A DNA stretch of 64,000 bases. Origin: Rathayibacter sp. VKM Ac-2754. GTDB taxonomy: Bacteria; Actinomycetota; Actinomycetes; Actinomycetales; Microbacteriaceae. Made by a program: the position numbers and the translations under genes. The first letter of the stretch is position 1; every line of letters starts with the position of its first letter. The notes under the pieces are model-generated. The model saw only the letters and a list, made by a program, of their open reading frames with translations, made no database searches and was not told the DNA's origin. Of the stretch, positions 16,704 to 25,460 are shown in pieces. The stretch is taken from assembly GCF_009807095.1 (NCBI RefSeq), contig NZ_WUCC01000006.1, positions 124,001-188,000 on the forward strand. Direction: 5' to 3'.

Positions 16704-18074
16704 ATGGTCTTCTCGCGTTATTCCGCCCCCGAGTTCGATCCGTACGGCGACGCCCGAGCGCTCCCCGGTGAGGACGACTGGTCCTCGCCCGCCGCCTCCG
16801 GTGCCCTGGACGCCGTCGTCGAGCTGCCCGGCTCCAAGTCGCTGACGAACCGGGAGCTCGTCCTGGCCGCCCTGGCGACGGGGCCGTCGACGCTGCGCGC
16901 TCCCCTCCACTCGCGCGACAGCGCTCTGATGATCGAGGCGCTGCGCTCCCTCGGCACGACGATCCGGGAGTCGGGAGCCAGCGGCGCGTTCGGCGCCGAC
17001 CTCGTCGTCGAGCCGGCCGAGGAGCTGCTCGGCTCCACCACGATCGACTGCGGCCTCGCCGGCACGGTCATGCGCTTCGTGCCCCCGCTCGCAGGCCTCG
17101 CCCTCGGCCCGACCACCTTCGACGGTGACGCCTACGCGTACAAGCGCCCGATGGGCGCGACGATCACGTCGCTCCGCTCGCTCGGCGTCGACGTGGCCGA
17201 CGACGGCCGCGGCTCGCTCCCCTTCACGGTGCACGGCTCGGGATCCGTCCGGGGCGGCGACATCGTCATCGACGCCTCCCGCTCGAGCCAGTTCGTCTCG
17301 GCCCTGCTGCTCGCCGGAGCTCGCTTCGACGAGGGCCTCCGCCTCCGCCACGAGGGCGAGCACCTGCCGAGCCAGCCGCACATCGAGATGACCATCGCCG
17401 CGCTCGCGGCACGCGGAGTCGTCGTCGGCACGCCGTCGCCCGGCGAGTGGACCGTCGATCCGCAGCCGATCGCCGGAGCCGACACCCTGATCGAGCCCGA
17501 CCTCTCGAACGCCGCCCCGTTCCTCGCCGCCGCCCTCGCCACCGGCGGCCGCGTGCGCCTGCGCCACTGGCCGGCCGAGACCACCCAGGTCGGCGCGCAC
17601 CTCGAGCGCATCCTCCCCCTCTTCGGCGCGACGGTCGAGCGCGACGGCGGCGACCTCGTCGTCACCGGCGGCGACGAGATCCTCGGCGTCGACCTCGATC
17701 TCTCCGAGGGCGGCGAGCTCGCCCCCGCCCTGGCGGCACTCGCCGCGCTCGCCTCCGGCCCGAGCACCCTCACCGGCATCGGCCACATCCGCCACCACGA
17801 GACCGACCGGCTCGCCGCTCTGGCCGCCGAGATCAACGGCCTCGGAGGCGCGGTCACCGAGTTCCAGGACGGCCTGCGCATCGAGCCGGCCGCCCTGCAC
17901 GGCGGTCGCTGGAGGACCTACTCCGATCACCGGATGGCGCACGCGGGCGCCCTGCTCGGCCTCGTCGTGCCGGGCGTCGAGATCGAGGACATCGCGACGA
18001 CGTCGAAGACCCTGCCGCAGTTCCCGCAGCTGTGGTCGGCCCTGGCGTCGTCGGCACCGGCGGGATCGGTCTGA
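16704..18074 (+). CDS. aroA: 3-phosphoshikimate 1-carboxyvinyltransferase (EPSP synthase)
   Basis: A 456-residue shikimate-pathway enzyme that joins phosphoenolpyruvate to shikimate-3-phosphate. It shows PGSKSLTNR (42-50), DCGLAGTVMRF in the first domain, and in the second domain DLSNAAPFLAAAL, RHHETDRLAALAAEI and YSDHRMAHAGALLGL. The fold is two inside-out alpha/beta domains in the cytosol. TACTCT (16690-16695) lies 8 nt before the ATG with no Shine-Dalgarno, so the mRNA is probably leaderless. It is followed after 3 nt by rsgA, and rsgA overlaps bcp, so the three form an operon. Confidence 0.96.
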   Translation: MVFSRYSAPEFDPYGDARALPGEDDWSSPAASGALDAVVELPGSKSLTNRELVLAALATGPSTLRAPLHSRDSALMIEALRSLGTTIRESGASGAFGADLVVEPAEELLGSTTIDCGLAGTVMRFVPPLAGLALGPTTFDGDAYAYKRPMGATITSLRSLGVDVADDGRGSLPFTVHGSGSVRGGDIVIDASRSSQFVSALLLAGARFDEGLRLRHEGEHLPSQPHIEMTIAALAARGVVVGTPSPGEWTVDPQPIAGADTLIEPDLSNAAPFLAAALATGGRVRLRHWPAETTQVGAHLERILPLFGATVERDGGDLVVTGGDEILGVDLDLSEGGELAPALAALAALASGPSTLTGIGHIRHHETDRLAALAAEINGLGGAVTEFQDGLRIEPAALHGGRWRTYSDHRMAHAGALLGLVVPGVEIEDIATTSKTLPQFPQLWSALASSAPAGSV

Positions 18075-18077
18075 GCC

Positions 18078-19154
18078 GTGTCGTGGTGGACGGACAGCGG
18101 CCTCGACGCCGACGGAGCACTCGACGACTTCGACGGCTACGACGAGTCGGACGCGAAGGTGCGGCCGAACCCCAAGGGCACGAAGCCGCGAACGAAGCAG
18201 CGCCCCGCCTACGAGGACGCCGAGATCGCGATGGTGCTCGGCGTCGACCGAGGCCGCTACACGGTCATGATCGGCGACGGCACCCCGGAGGAGCACGAGT
18301 TCACCGCCGCCCGCGCCCGTGAGCTGCGTCGCCAGGCGATCGTCGCCGGCGACCGCGTCGACGTGGTCGGCGACTCGACGGGAGACGAGGGCACCCTCGC
18401 CCGGATCGTGCGGATCCGCGAGCGCTCGACGCTCCTCCGGCGCAGCGCCGACGACACCGACGCGATCGAGCGGGTGATCGTGGCCAACGCCGACCAGATG
18501 CTCTGCGTGGTGGCCGCCGCCGACCCCGAGCCGCGCACGCGTCTCGTCGACCGCTACCTGGTGGCCGCGTTCGACGCCGGGATCACCCCGATGCTCTGCA
18601 TCACGAAGACCGACCTCGCCGACCCCGGCCCGTTCCTCCGCAACTTCGAGGGCCTCGACCTGCGCGTCTTCCTCTCGAGCCAGGACGAGCCGCCCGTCGA
18701 CGAGATCGCCGAGGCGCTGCTCGGCCACGAGACGGTCGTCGTCGGCCACTCCGGAGTCGGCAAGTCGACGCTCGTGAACAAGCTCGTGCCCGACGCGCAC
18801 CGCGCGATCGGCCGCGTCAACACCGTGACGGGCCGCGGACGCCACACCTCCTCCTCCACCGTCTCGCTGCGAGTCGAGCGCGGCGACCGGCACGGCTGGG
18901 TGATCGACACCCCCGGCGTCCGCTCGTTCGGACTCGGGCACGTGAACGTCGACAACATCCTCGGAGCCTTCACCGCTCTCGCCGAGCTCGCCGAGGACTG
19001 CCCGCGCGGCTGCACGCACCTCCCCGACTCCCCCGACTGCGCCATCATCGAGGCGGTCGGGGAGGGGCGACTCGGCCCGACGGGACCCGAGCGCCTCGAC
19101 TCCCTCCAGCGCCTCCTGACCACCTTCGCACCCACCGACGGAAGCAGACGATGA
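18078..19154 (+). CDS. rsgA: Ribosome small-subunit GTPase RsgA
   Basis: A 358-residue circularly permuted GTPase for late 30S assembly. An OB-fold domain (about 45-120) is followed by the G motifs in permuted order: ITKTD (G4, 175-179), GHSGVGKST (G1, 223-231) and DTPGVRSFGL (G3, near 275), then a C-terminal zinc knuckle with CPRGCTHLPDSPDC. It begins with GTG 18078, 3 nt after the aroA stop. The aroA-rsgA pairing is conserved in actinobacteria. An Asp-rich N-terminal tail (1-45) precedes the OB fold. Confidence 0.93.
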   Translation: MSWWTDSGLDADGALDDFDGYDESDAKVRPNPKGTKPRTKQRPAYEDAEIAMVLGVDRGRYTVMIGDGTPEEHEFTAARARELRRQAIVAGDRVDVVGDSTGDEGTLARIVRIRERSTLLRRSADDTDAIERVIVANADQMLCVVAAADPEPRTRLVDRYLVAAFDAGITPMLCITKTDLADPGPFLRNFEGLDLRVFLSSQDEPPVDEIAEALLGHETVVVGHSGVGKSTLVNKLVPDAHRAIGRVNTVTGRGRHTSSSTVSLRVERGDRHGWVIDTPGVRSFGLGHVNVDNILGAFTALAELAEDCPRGCTHLPDSPDCAIIEAVGEGRLGPTGPERLDSLQRLLTTFAPTDGSRR

Positions 19155-19651
19155 CCGATCCCGCCCTCTCCCCGATCCCCGCCGACCAGCGCCTCGCCGC
19201 CGGCGACGTCGCCCCGGAGCTCACCCTCCTCGACCAGGACGGCCGCAGCGTCTCGCTGTCGGACTACCGCGGGCGACGCGTGATCGTCTTCTTCTACCCC
19301 GAGGCCGACACCCCCGGGTGCACCACCGAGGCGTGCGACTTCCGCGACAACGCGTCCTCGCTGCGCGACTCCGGCTACGAGGTGCTCGGCGTCTCGCGCG
19401 ACACCCCGGAGGCGCTGCGCCGCTGGGCGGACGCTCAGGGCATCGCCTACCCGCTGCTGAGCGATCCCGACAAGGCCGTGCACCTGGCCTGGGCCGTCTG
19501 GGGCGAGAAGAGCATGTACGGCAAGACCGTGGTCGGCGTGCTCCGCTCGACCTTCGTCGTCGGTGCCGACGGCGTCCTCGAGTTCGCGCAGTACGGCGTC
19601 CGCGCGACCGGCCACGTGCAGGCGCTGCGCAAGAAGCTCAAGCTCGTCTGA
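19151..19651 (+). CDS. bcp: Thioredoxin-dependent thiol peroxidase (Bcp/PrxQ)
   Basis: A 166-residue peroxiredoxin that reduces hydrogen peroxide and organic hydroperoxides. The catalytic loop TPGCTTEACDFRD has the peroxidatic Cys57 and the resolving Cys62, the atypical two-cysteine pattern of PrxQ. VLGVSRDTPEAL and LLSDPDKAVHLAWAVWG are also family features. Its ATG overlaps the rsgA stop (ATGA), so it is the last gene of the aroA-rsgA-bcp operon. Placement close to sigR fits an oxidative-stress role, but no SigR-type promoter was found directly ahead. Confidence 0.94.
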   Translation: MTDPALSPIPADQRLAAGDVAPELTLLDQDGRSVSLSDYRGRRVIVFFYPEADTPGCTTEACDFRDNASSLRDSGYEVLGVSRDTPEALRRWADAQGIAYPLLSDPDKAVHLAWAVWGEKSMYGKTVVGVLRSTFVVGADGVLEFAQYGVRATGHVQALRKKLKLV

Positions 19652-19686
19652 CCCGCCCGGGTCGACCGACCTCCCCCGGAGAAGGC

Positions 19687-19763
19687 CTCCGGCTCGCGGA
19701 ATCACGTTCGGCTCGCAGGAATCGCGGATTCTCGCGAGCCGAACCTTTTTCCGCGAGCCGAAG
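19687..19763. repeat. Nested GGCTCG palindrome, family B, copy 2
   Basis: The outer arms 19687-19700 and 19750-19763 match at 13 of 14 positions (the exception can pair as G-U in RNA), and the inner arms 19706-19716 and 19734-19744 match over 11 nt. The apex forms a further GAATC/GATTC stem. It lies between convergent bcp and the aldo/keto reductase and probably ends both transcripts. The plan is the same as at 15335, 30065 and 49841. Confidence 0.85.
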
Positions 19764-19768
19764 CGGCG

Positions 19769-20746
19769 TCAGAAGCCCTCGTTGAAGCGCGGCGCGTAGT
19801 CGGCGCCGAGCGCGCCGAGCTCTTCGACGGTCAGCTCCAGCTCGACCGACGCCACCGCGTCCTCGAGGTGCTGCATCTTCGTCGCGCCGACGATCGGCGC
19901 CGTCACCACCGGCTGCTGGCGCACCCAGGCGAGCGCGACCTGCGCGCGCGGGACGCCCCGCTCCCCCGCGATCCGGGCGACGGTGGCGGCTGTCCGGCGG
20001 TCGCCCTCCTCCTGCTGGTGGTAGAGCGTCTTGCCGTAGAGGTCGGTCTCGGTGCGCGAGGTCGTCTCGTCCCAGTCGCGGGTGAGGCGTCCGCGGGCGA
20101 GCGGCGACCACGGGATCACTCCGACGCCCTGGTCGAGGCAGAACGGGTGCAGCTCCCGCTCGTCCTCGCGCTGGATCAGGCTGTACTGGTCCTGCATCGA
20201 GACGAAGCGCGTCCAGCCGCCGAGGTCGGCCGTGTACTGCGCCTTCGCGAACTGCCACGCCCACATGCTCGACGCGCCGATGTAGCGCGCCTTGCCCGAG
20301 CGGACGATGTCGTGGAGCGTCTCCATCGTCTCCTCGATCGGCGTCTCGGGATCCCAGCGGTGGATCTGGTAGAGGTCGACGTAGTCGGTGCCGAGGCGGC
20401 GCAGGCTGTCGTCGATCGCGCTCAGGATGTGGCGGCGCGAGAGTCCGCCGCCGTTCGGGCCCTGGCGCATCGTGCCGTGCACCTTGGTCGCGATCACGAC
20501 CTCCTCGCGGACGGCGAAGTCGGCCAGCGCGCGACCGACGAACTCCTCGCTCGTGCCGTCCGAGTAGACGTCGGCGGTGTCGAACGTGGTGATGCCGAGC
20601 TCGAGGGCCCGGCGGAGGAACGGCCGCGACTCCTCCTCGCCCATGCTCCAGGCGTGGGCCCCGCGATCGGGCGCTCCGTAGCTCATGCAGCCGAGGATGA
20701 TCGAGGAGACCTGCAGGCCGCTGGAGCCGAGTCGGGTGTAGTCCAT
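19769..20746 (-). CDS. Aldo/keto reductase
   Basis: A 325-residue NADPH-dependent TIM-barrel oxidoreductase. The catalytic tetrad is visible as Asp56 and Tyr61 (FDTADVYSDGTSEE), Lys88 (IATKVHG) and His129 (DLYQIHRWD). The C-terminal cofactor site PIVGATKMQHLEDAV is also present. It belongs to the AKR group that includes YajO- and potassium-channel-beta-like reductases of carbonyl compounds; the substrate is not predictable. It stands alone and converges on bcp. Start ATG 20746. Confidence 0.93.
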   Translation of the reverse strand: MDYTRLGSSGLQVSSIILGCMSYGAPDRGAHAWSMGEEESRPFLRRALELGITTFDTADVYSDGTSEEFVGRALADFAVREEVVIATKVHGTMRQGPNGGGLSRRHILSAIDDSLRRLGTDYVDLYQIHRWDPETPIEETMETLHDIVRSGKARYIGASSMWAWQFAKAQYTADLGGWTRFVSMQDQYSLIQREDERELHPFCLDQGVGVIPWSPLARGRLTRDWDETTSRTETDLYGKTLYHQQEEGDRRTAATVARIAGERGVPRAQVALAWVRQQPVVTAPIVGATKMQHLEDAVASVELELTVEELGALGADYAPRFNEGF

Positions 20747-20809
20747 GGGAGGCGTCGCTTTCGCATCGGGGAGGGGGCCCCTCAGCCTCGCACCGGACGG
20801 GGGCGGTGG

Positions 20810-21241
20810 CTACCCGCCTGCGGGATCGCGGCGGGTCGCGGCGACGACGCTCGGGAGGAAGATCGCGACGACGGCGACCAGCGCCGGCGCGAGCAGCGCC
20901 CAGCCGACGTCGGGCACGGCGTACTGCCCCTGGAACGCCCCGAGCGCGACGGCCATCTGCACCAGCTGCATCGTCAGGGCGGAGCCGCGCATCCAGCTGC
21001 GCCGGCGGACGGCTCCGAGTGTCGTCGCGGCGGCCCAGCAGAGGGCGATCACGGCGAGGACGACGATGGCGACACCGCCGCCGGGAGTGTCGGCCGTGGT
21101 GGTCACCAGCTCGATCAGCAGCCAGGCCGCGACGGCCGCGACGCCCACCGTCTCGAGTGCCAGCACCGCGATCAGCACCAGCAGTCCGGGCGGCCGCGCG
21201 ACGGCGTTCCGGCCGGTCGGGGGCCGATTCTCGTCGGTCAT
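20810..21241 (-). CDS. Small four-helix membrane protein, function unknown
   Basis: A 143-residue protein with four hydrophobic segments: about residues 20-42, 50-72, 82-100 and 108-130. It is not recognised with confidence. Small four-helix proteins at this position are common in actinobacteria, and some are filed as integral membrane proteins with no known role. I chose ATG 21241 because residues further upstream are polar and unlike a membrane protein N-terminus. It is divergent from whiB1. Nothing in the sequence suggests a substrate or partner. Confidence 0.6.
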   Translation of the reverse strand: MTDENRPPTGRNAVARPPGLLVLIAVLALETVGVAAVAAWLLIELVTTTADTPGGGVAIVVLAVIALCWAAATTLGAVRRRSWMRGSALTMQLVQMAVALGAFQGQYAVPDVGWALLAPALVAVVAIFLPSVVAATRRDPAGG

Positions 21242-21604
21242 CACAGCCACATCCCATCCTGGACTCTTGATTCGGGCGTACCTCCGTGAGAGGCTACTTG
21301 AGTTCGTTTCACCGCTCACAGGGTCGTGGGTTTCCGCCGATGTGAACAACCCGATCCGTTCGAGCCGAGAGGCTCGTGTGTCCTGCCCCAGGGTGCGACA
21401 CGGAGCCGGGTGAGCTCTCCGGAAGAACCGAGCCGCCCCCGTCCACCCTCTCGAATCGCCTTGCGCAGCTGCGCGGGGCTTCGTGGCGTGCTCAGGAGGG
21501 TGCGCTGGGACTTCCCGTCGAGTTCGATCGTCGGCGTGATCCGATCATCCCATTCGAACACTGCGTGGTTCCTCCACGCACGCCTGCACACAAGGAGCAC
21601 CTGC
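21242..21604. other. Long intergenic leader upstream of whiB1
   Basis: A 363-bp stretch without a convincing gene. It should hold the whiB1 promoter and a long 5' leader. A small hairpin (GCGTGG-TTCCT-CCACGC, 21563-21579) lies just before the AAGGAG ribosome site (21592-21597). No clear -10/-35 pair could be assigned. In mycobacteria whiB1 is controlled by cAMP/Crp-type factors; no Crp-like palindrome was identified here. Confidence 0.5.
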
Positions 21605-21853
21605 ATGGACTGGCGCGACAAGGCCGCTTGCCTCACCGCTGACCCCGAGCTTTTCTTCCCGGTCGGCAACACCGGACCCGCCGTCGACCAGATCGAGAAG
21701 GCCAAGACCGTCTGCGGACGATGCACGGTCACCGAGGTCTGCCTCCAGTACGCCCTCGAGACCGGCCAGGACTCGGGCGTGTGGGGCGGCCTCAGCGAGG
21801 ACGAGCGCCGCGCTCTCAAGCGCCGTGCCGCCCGCGCCCGCCGCGCCTCGTAG
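21605..21853 (+). CDS. whiB1: WhiB1-type Fe-S transcription factor
   Basis: An 82-residue protein with four cluster-binding cysteines, Cys9, Cys37, Cys40 and Cys46 (C-x27-C-x2-C-x5-C), the turn GVWGG (58-62) and a basic C-terminal tail for DNA contact. It closely resembles mycobacterial WhiB1 (start MDWR, DPELFFPVG, TGQDSGVWGGLSEDERRALKRR), a nitric-oxide-sensitive 4Fe-4S protein that binds the primary sigma factor and is essential in M. tuberculosis. AAGGAG precedes the ATG by 7 nt. It converges with pdtaS, the same neighbour as in mycobacteria (Rv3219/Rv3220c). Confidence 0.95.
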   Translation: MDWRDKAACLTADPELFFPVGNTGPAVDQIEKAKTVCGRCTVTEVCLQYALETGQDSGVWGGLSEDERRALKRRAARARRAS

Positions 21854-21872
21854 CGCGCCGTACAGCGACTTC

Positions 21873-21904
21873 AGACCCCCGCCGCCTCAGGGCAGCGGGG
21901 GTCT
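21873..21904. terminator. Bidirectional terminator between whiB1 and pdtaS
   Basis: AGACCCCCGC (21873-21882) pairs with GCGGGGGTCT (21895-21904) over 10 bp around a 12-nt loop, followed on the plus strand by CGTCGTTCT. It sits midway between the two convergent stop codons. Confidence 0.75.
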
Positions 21905-21921
21905 CGTCGTTCTCGGGCTCG

Positions 21922-23421
21922 TCAGGCCTTCGGACGGGCCAGCCAGCGCAGCGGCATCTCGATGGTGACCTCTGTCCCGCGCCCCACCAGCGTGTGCCAG
22001 TCGATCGTGCCGCCGAGCTCGCCCTGGATGAGGGTGCGCACGATCTGCGTGCCGAGCCCCGACCCCACCTTGCCCTCGGGCAGACCCACTCCCGTGTCGC
22101 GCACCTTGACCGTCAGCACGTCCTCGGTGCGGGTGGCGACGATCTCGACGTCGCCCTCGCGGCCGGCGAGCCCGTGCTCGACGGCGTTGGTGACGAGCTC
22201 CGTCAGCGCCAGGGCGAGCGGAGTCGCGTACTCGCTCGGCAGGTTGCCGAAGCTCCCGCTGAGCTTGGGGTGCACCGTCGTGTTGTGCGTCGAGGCGACC
22301 TCGGCGATCAGCAGCAGCACGCGGTCGAAGACGGCATCGAAGTCGACGTTCTGGTTGAGCCCCTCCGACAGGGTGTCGTGCACGACCGCGATGGCCGCGA
22401 CGCGCCGCATGGCCTGCGTGAGCGCCTCGCGCGCGAGGTCGGAGTGCGTGCGCCGGGCCTGGATCCGCAGCAGCGAGGCGACCGTCTGGAGGTTGTTCTT
22501 GACGCGGTGGTGGATCTCGCGGATCGTCGCGTCCTTGGTGATCAGCTCGCGCTCCTGGTGCCGCAGCTCGGTCACGTCGCGGCAGAGCACCACGGCGCCG
22601 ACCCGCTCGCCGCGATCGCGGATCGGGATCGCGCGGAGTGACACCGTGACTCCGCGGGCCTCGATGTCGGTGCGCCAGGGCGCGCGCCCGGTCACCACGA
22701 GCGGCAGCGACTCGTCGATCACGAGCTTGCCGGTGAGCAGCTTCGTCGTGACCTCGGCGAGCGACTCCCCCTCGAGCTCGTCCGCGAAGCCGATGCGGTT
22801 GAACGCCGACAGGGCGTTGGGGCTCGCGAAGGTGGTGATGCCGTCGACGTCGAGGCGGATCAGGCCGTCGGAGGCGCGCGGGGCTCCGCGCCGCGGGCCG
22901 GTCGGAGCTCCGAGGTCGGGGAAGTCGCCCGAGGCGATCATCGAGAAGAGGTCGTTGGCGCAGTCGTTGAACGTCAGCTCCTGACGACTCGGCGTGCGCG
23001 TCTCGCTGAGGTTGGTGTGGCGGGTGACGACGGCGATCGGCCGGTCCGCGGTCGTGGAGTCGGACGGGCCGAGGCGGCGGAGGACGGGGACCGCCCGGAC
23101 CCGCGTGGGCGTCTCCTCGAACCAGTCGGGCGCCGAGGTGTCGACGATGCGCGCCGTCTCGAACGCCTCGACGACCTGGGCGCGCCACTCCGACTTGATC
23201 CGCTGCCCGACGAAGTCGCGGTAGAACAGCGTCGCGGCGCTGGAGGGGCGGGCGTGGGCGACGGCCACGAAGCTGTCGTCGGACGTGGGCACCCAGAGGA
23301 CGATGTCGGCGAACGCGAGGTCGGCCAGCAGCTGGGCGTCGCCCACGAGCAGGTGGAGCCACTCGACATCCGCGTCGGTGGAGCGGCCGTGGGCGAGAAC
23401 GAGGTCACTGAGGGTCGACAC
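21922..23421 (-). CDS. pdtaS: Sensor histidine kinase PdtaS-like (GAF-PAS-HisKA_2)
   Basis: A 499-residue soluble kinase: a GAF-like domain (1-150), a PAS-like domain (about 180-285), a HisKA_2 helix with REIHHRVKNNLQTVASLLRI (301-320; phospho-acceptor His304 or His305) and an ATPase domain with LTELVTNAVEHGL and DTGVGLPEG. No membrane segment is seen. In mycobacteria PdtaS phosphorylates PdtaR, an ANTAR RNA-binding antiterminator, and responds to copper and nitric oxide; no pdtaR is in this window. The start is GTG 23421 with TAGGCT (23428-23433, complement) 6 nt ahead, a leaderless pattern. Confidence 0.9.
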   Translation of the reverse strand: MSTLSDLVLAHGRSTDADVEWLHLLVGDAQLLADLAFADIVLWVPTSDDSFVAVAHARPSSAATLFYRDFVGQRIKSEWRAQVVEAFETARIVDTSAPDWFEETPTRVRAVPVLRRLGPSDSTTADRPIAVVTRHTNLSETRTPSRQELTFNDCANDLFSMIASGDFPDLGAPTGPRRGAPRASDGLIRLDVDGITTFASPNALSAFNRIGFADELEGESLAEVTTKLLTGKLVIDESLPLVVTGRAPWRTDIEARGVTVSLRAIPIRDRGERVGAVVLCRDVTELRHQERELITKDATIREIHHRVKNNLQTVASLLRIQARRTHSDLAREALTQAMRRVAAIAVVHDTLSEGLNQNVDFDAVFDRVLLLIAEVASTHNTTVHPKLSGSFGNLPSEYATPLALALTELVTNAVEHGLAGREGDVEIVATRTEDVLTVKVRDTGVGLPEGKVGSGLGTQIVRTLIQGELGGTIDWHTLVGRGTEVTIEMPLRWLARPKA

Positions 23422-23683
23422 CCGACAAGCCTAGGCGCTCGATCCACCCCCTCCGCGAGACGGCGCTCGTGCCCGATGGAGTCCGGGAGGCGACGCCACG
23501 CGCACCGCACCGGGTGCGTCCGGCGACGTCTTATCCACAGTGTCGCGTCGACACGCATGTGAGCATCCCTCGACTGCTTCGATGAGCAGGTCCCCGCGCC
23601 CCACCCTGAGCGCACCACGCACCGCCCGAGCCGAGAGGTGACCCGACCCATGAGTCGCTCGTCATGCCACTGGAGCATCCTGC

Positions 23684-24139
23684 ATGAGCCGCCCTTCGAA
23701 CGCCTTCGACTACCGCACCCTGCCCCTGGAGGCGGGGGCGGACTCCGCGCGAGCGCCGGCCATCGGCTTCTTCGAGGCCCAGCCGGCGACGAGGGCGGAG
23801 CTGCCCGACCCGCAGCCCGTCCTCGAGCGCCTCACCCTGCTGGTGATCGAGATCCTGGCGGGCTCGCGGGAGATCGACCAGGTGGCGCGCTGGCTCAGCG
23901 ACGACGTCTACCGGCATCTGCAGAAGCGGGTGGTGCTCGCGGCGCGCTCCCGCGCCGCGCAGGGGCGTCCGGCGCACCGGATCCCCTTCACCGTCGGACG
24001 GGTCGTGCTGTCCGAGCCGCGCGACGGGATCGTCGAGGCGGTGGTCCTCGTGCACAACCGCGTGCGGACGCGTGCGGTCGCGATCCGGCTCGAGGGCCGG
24101 GACGCCCGCTGGCGGGCGACCGCGATCAACGTGCTGTGA
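23684..24139 (+). CDS. Rv3235-family protein
   Basis: A 151-residue protein of the actinobacterial Rv3235 family. The N-terminal 50 residues are low complexity; the conserved part (about 55-150) contains LVIEILAGSREIDQVARWLSDDVYRHLQKR and a C-terminal mixed strand region ending RWRATAINVL. The predicted fold is helix-rich followed by strands, and no signal peptide is seen. The family is typically found near secA, as here. Function is unknown. GGAG lies 8 nt before ATG 23684. Confidence 0.8.
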   Translation: MSRPSNAFDYRTLPLEAGADSARAPAIGFFEAQPATRAELPDPQPVLERLTLLVIEILAGSREIDQVARWLSDDVYRHLQKRVVLAARSRAAQGRPAHRIPFTVGRVVLSEPRDGIVEAVVLVHNRVRTRAVAIRLEGRDARWRATAINVL

Positions 24140-24169
24140 CCAGCGGCTCGGCGCCGACCGCGACGGTCG

Positions 24170-25090
24170 TCAGTGCAGAGTGCCGGCGGCGTACTCCGAG
24201 ACGAGGGTCGCCAGCGCCGCCCTGTTCGCGTCGGTCAGGTGCATCGGAAGGGTGTGCGTCGTCCCGGCGAGCAGGTTCTTCTCGACGATCCTGACCTGCT
24301 CGGGGACGATGTCGGCCAGCGGAGTCGCGATCGGCGCTTCCATCAGGTCCCGTGAGTGGAGCGCGCGGTCGGTCGCGACGATCCCGTACGAGCCACCGAG
24401 CGTCTGATCGGTCACCCCGAAGAGCACGGTCTCGTCGGCCGGTATCGCGAAGCCCTTCACGAGCTTGGCGAAGTGCTTGCGGGTCCTCTCGTCCGGGAGC
24501 TTCAGCACCGCGCCGAGGCCGAGCTCGTCGGCGCGCTCCAGGAGGCCGGTCGCGCGGGGCACCTCGGTCGGCAGGGCTGCCGAGACCGCCGCCCTGCCGA
24601 GCACCACGACGATCGCATCGGTGACGGCCTGCAGCAGGAGGGGGCGACGCTCGACGGTGATCACCCGATCGGCCGACTTCCAGTCGAAGTCGCTCGTCGC
24701 AGAGGCGACGGCAGCGGCGGCCGACGCGGCAGGGCCGTCCCGGCCGGCGAGGAGCGGGACGACGCGAGGGACCTTCTCGCCGAAGAGTCCGGCGGGCGAG
24801 TCCTTCACGTGCACGGCGCGGTCGGTCAGGAGGAGGCCGACCGCCTCCCGGGATCGCGTGAAGCGGTTCATCGAGTGGTAGCCGAAGAACGCGAGCGGAC
24901 GCTCCGTCCCGCTCTTCAGCAGCTGTCCGGCGGCGTGGTGGAACACCTCGGCGGCGTCGGACAGGGGGTGCGGCGCCGCCACCGGCGTGAACACGAGCTC
25001 GGCGATCTGCGGGTACCGCCCCACGACCTGCGCGACTGCGCCCTCCAGCGACTCCCCGTCCGAGCCGCTCGCGCTGTCGAGAACCGTCAT
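24170..25090 (-). CDS. Unrecognised protein with two repeated domains
   Basis: A 306-residue, apparently cytosolic protein I cannot assign. It carries an internal repeat: residues 65-115 (LAFFGYHS..., VGLLLTDRAVHVKD) and 220-272 (TVLFGVTDQ..., YGIVATDRALHSRD) share the pattern L-F-G followed by G-(I/L)-(L/V)-x-TDRA-(V/L)-H-x-(K/R)-D, like the paired strands of bacterial PH-type domains (inference). Residues 120-160 are Ala-rich and helical. GGAGG sits 5 nt before ATG 25090, which decides the start. It faces Rv3235 and ends 30 nt from it. Composition matches the neighbouring genes. Confidence 0.6.
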   Translation of the reverse strand: MTVLDSASGSDGESLEGAVAQVVGRYPQIAELVFTPVAAPHPLSDAAEVFHHAAGQLLKSGTERPLAFFGYHSMNRFTRSREAVGLLLTDRAVHVKDSPAGLFGEKVPRVVPLLAGRDGPAASAAAAVASATSDFDWKSADRVITVERRPLLLQAVTDAIVVVLGRAAVSAALPTEVPRATGLLERADELGLGAVLKLPDERTRKHFAKLVKGFAIPADETVLFGVTDQTLGGSYGIVATDRALHSRDLMEAPIATPLADIVPEQVRIVEKNLLAGTTHTLPMHLTDANRAALATLVSEYAAGTLH

Positions 25091-25218
25091 CGTCGCCTCC
25101 GTCGTCAGCTGGTCGGTCCGCCCCACAACCTACCGAGACGCGACGCCGCGTCGCGCCCCTCCGGCGACGGAGCCGCTTCGTCTCTCGGCGAGGAGAGCGA
25201 AGTCGGCGCCCGCCGGCC

Positions 25219-25350
25219 CCTCGCTGGTCGAGTAGCCCCGGAGGGGCGTATCGAGACCCACCAGCGTCAGCAGATCGGTCCTCAGGCCTCGCCTTCTGAC
25301 GCTGGTGGATCTCGATACGCCCGCTGCGCGGGCTACTCGATCAGCGAGGG
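25219..25350. repeat. Interspersed palindrome, family A, copy 2
   Basis: A near-perfect 132-bp palindrome: arms of about 52 nt (25219-25270 and 25296-25350) around a spacer of about 25 nt. Each arm contains an inner hairpin, GCCCC-GGA-GGGGC on the left and GCCCGC-TGC-GCGGGC on the right, so the stem sequence changes while pairing is kept. It occupies most of the 425-bp gap between the unrecognised gene and secA; 25351-25460 shows nothing else. Confidence 0.88.
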
Positions 25351-25460
25351 AGGGACCACGCGCAGGAGTTCACTTCTCTGAGGGGCACCACCTGCTTCAG
25401 CGGCGTCGGACCATACGCGGACCCAGCCCCCGCGGTGTGCAGTCGCGTCGACGGCGGAGA

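Noticed and set aside
16689-19019. A 776-codon open frame on the minus strand opposite aroA and rsgA.
   Set aside because: Low-complexity antisense frame; aroA and rsgA carry clear catalytic motifs on the plus strand.
20747-21604. Looked for riboswitches or small RNA genes around whiB1 and in other long gaps.
   Set aside because: Only a short hairpin was found; no conserved riboswitch core could be recognised by eye.
23531-23539. A perfect DnaA box (TTATCCACA) upstream of the Rv3235-like gene.
   Set aside because: It is a single site with no cluster, AT-rich unwinding element or dnaA/dnaN nearby, so it is not evidence for an origin; it could still be a chance or regulatory site.
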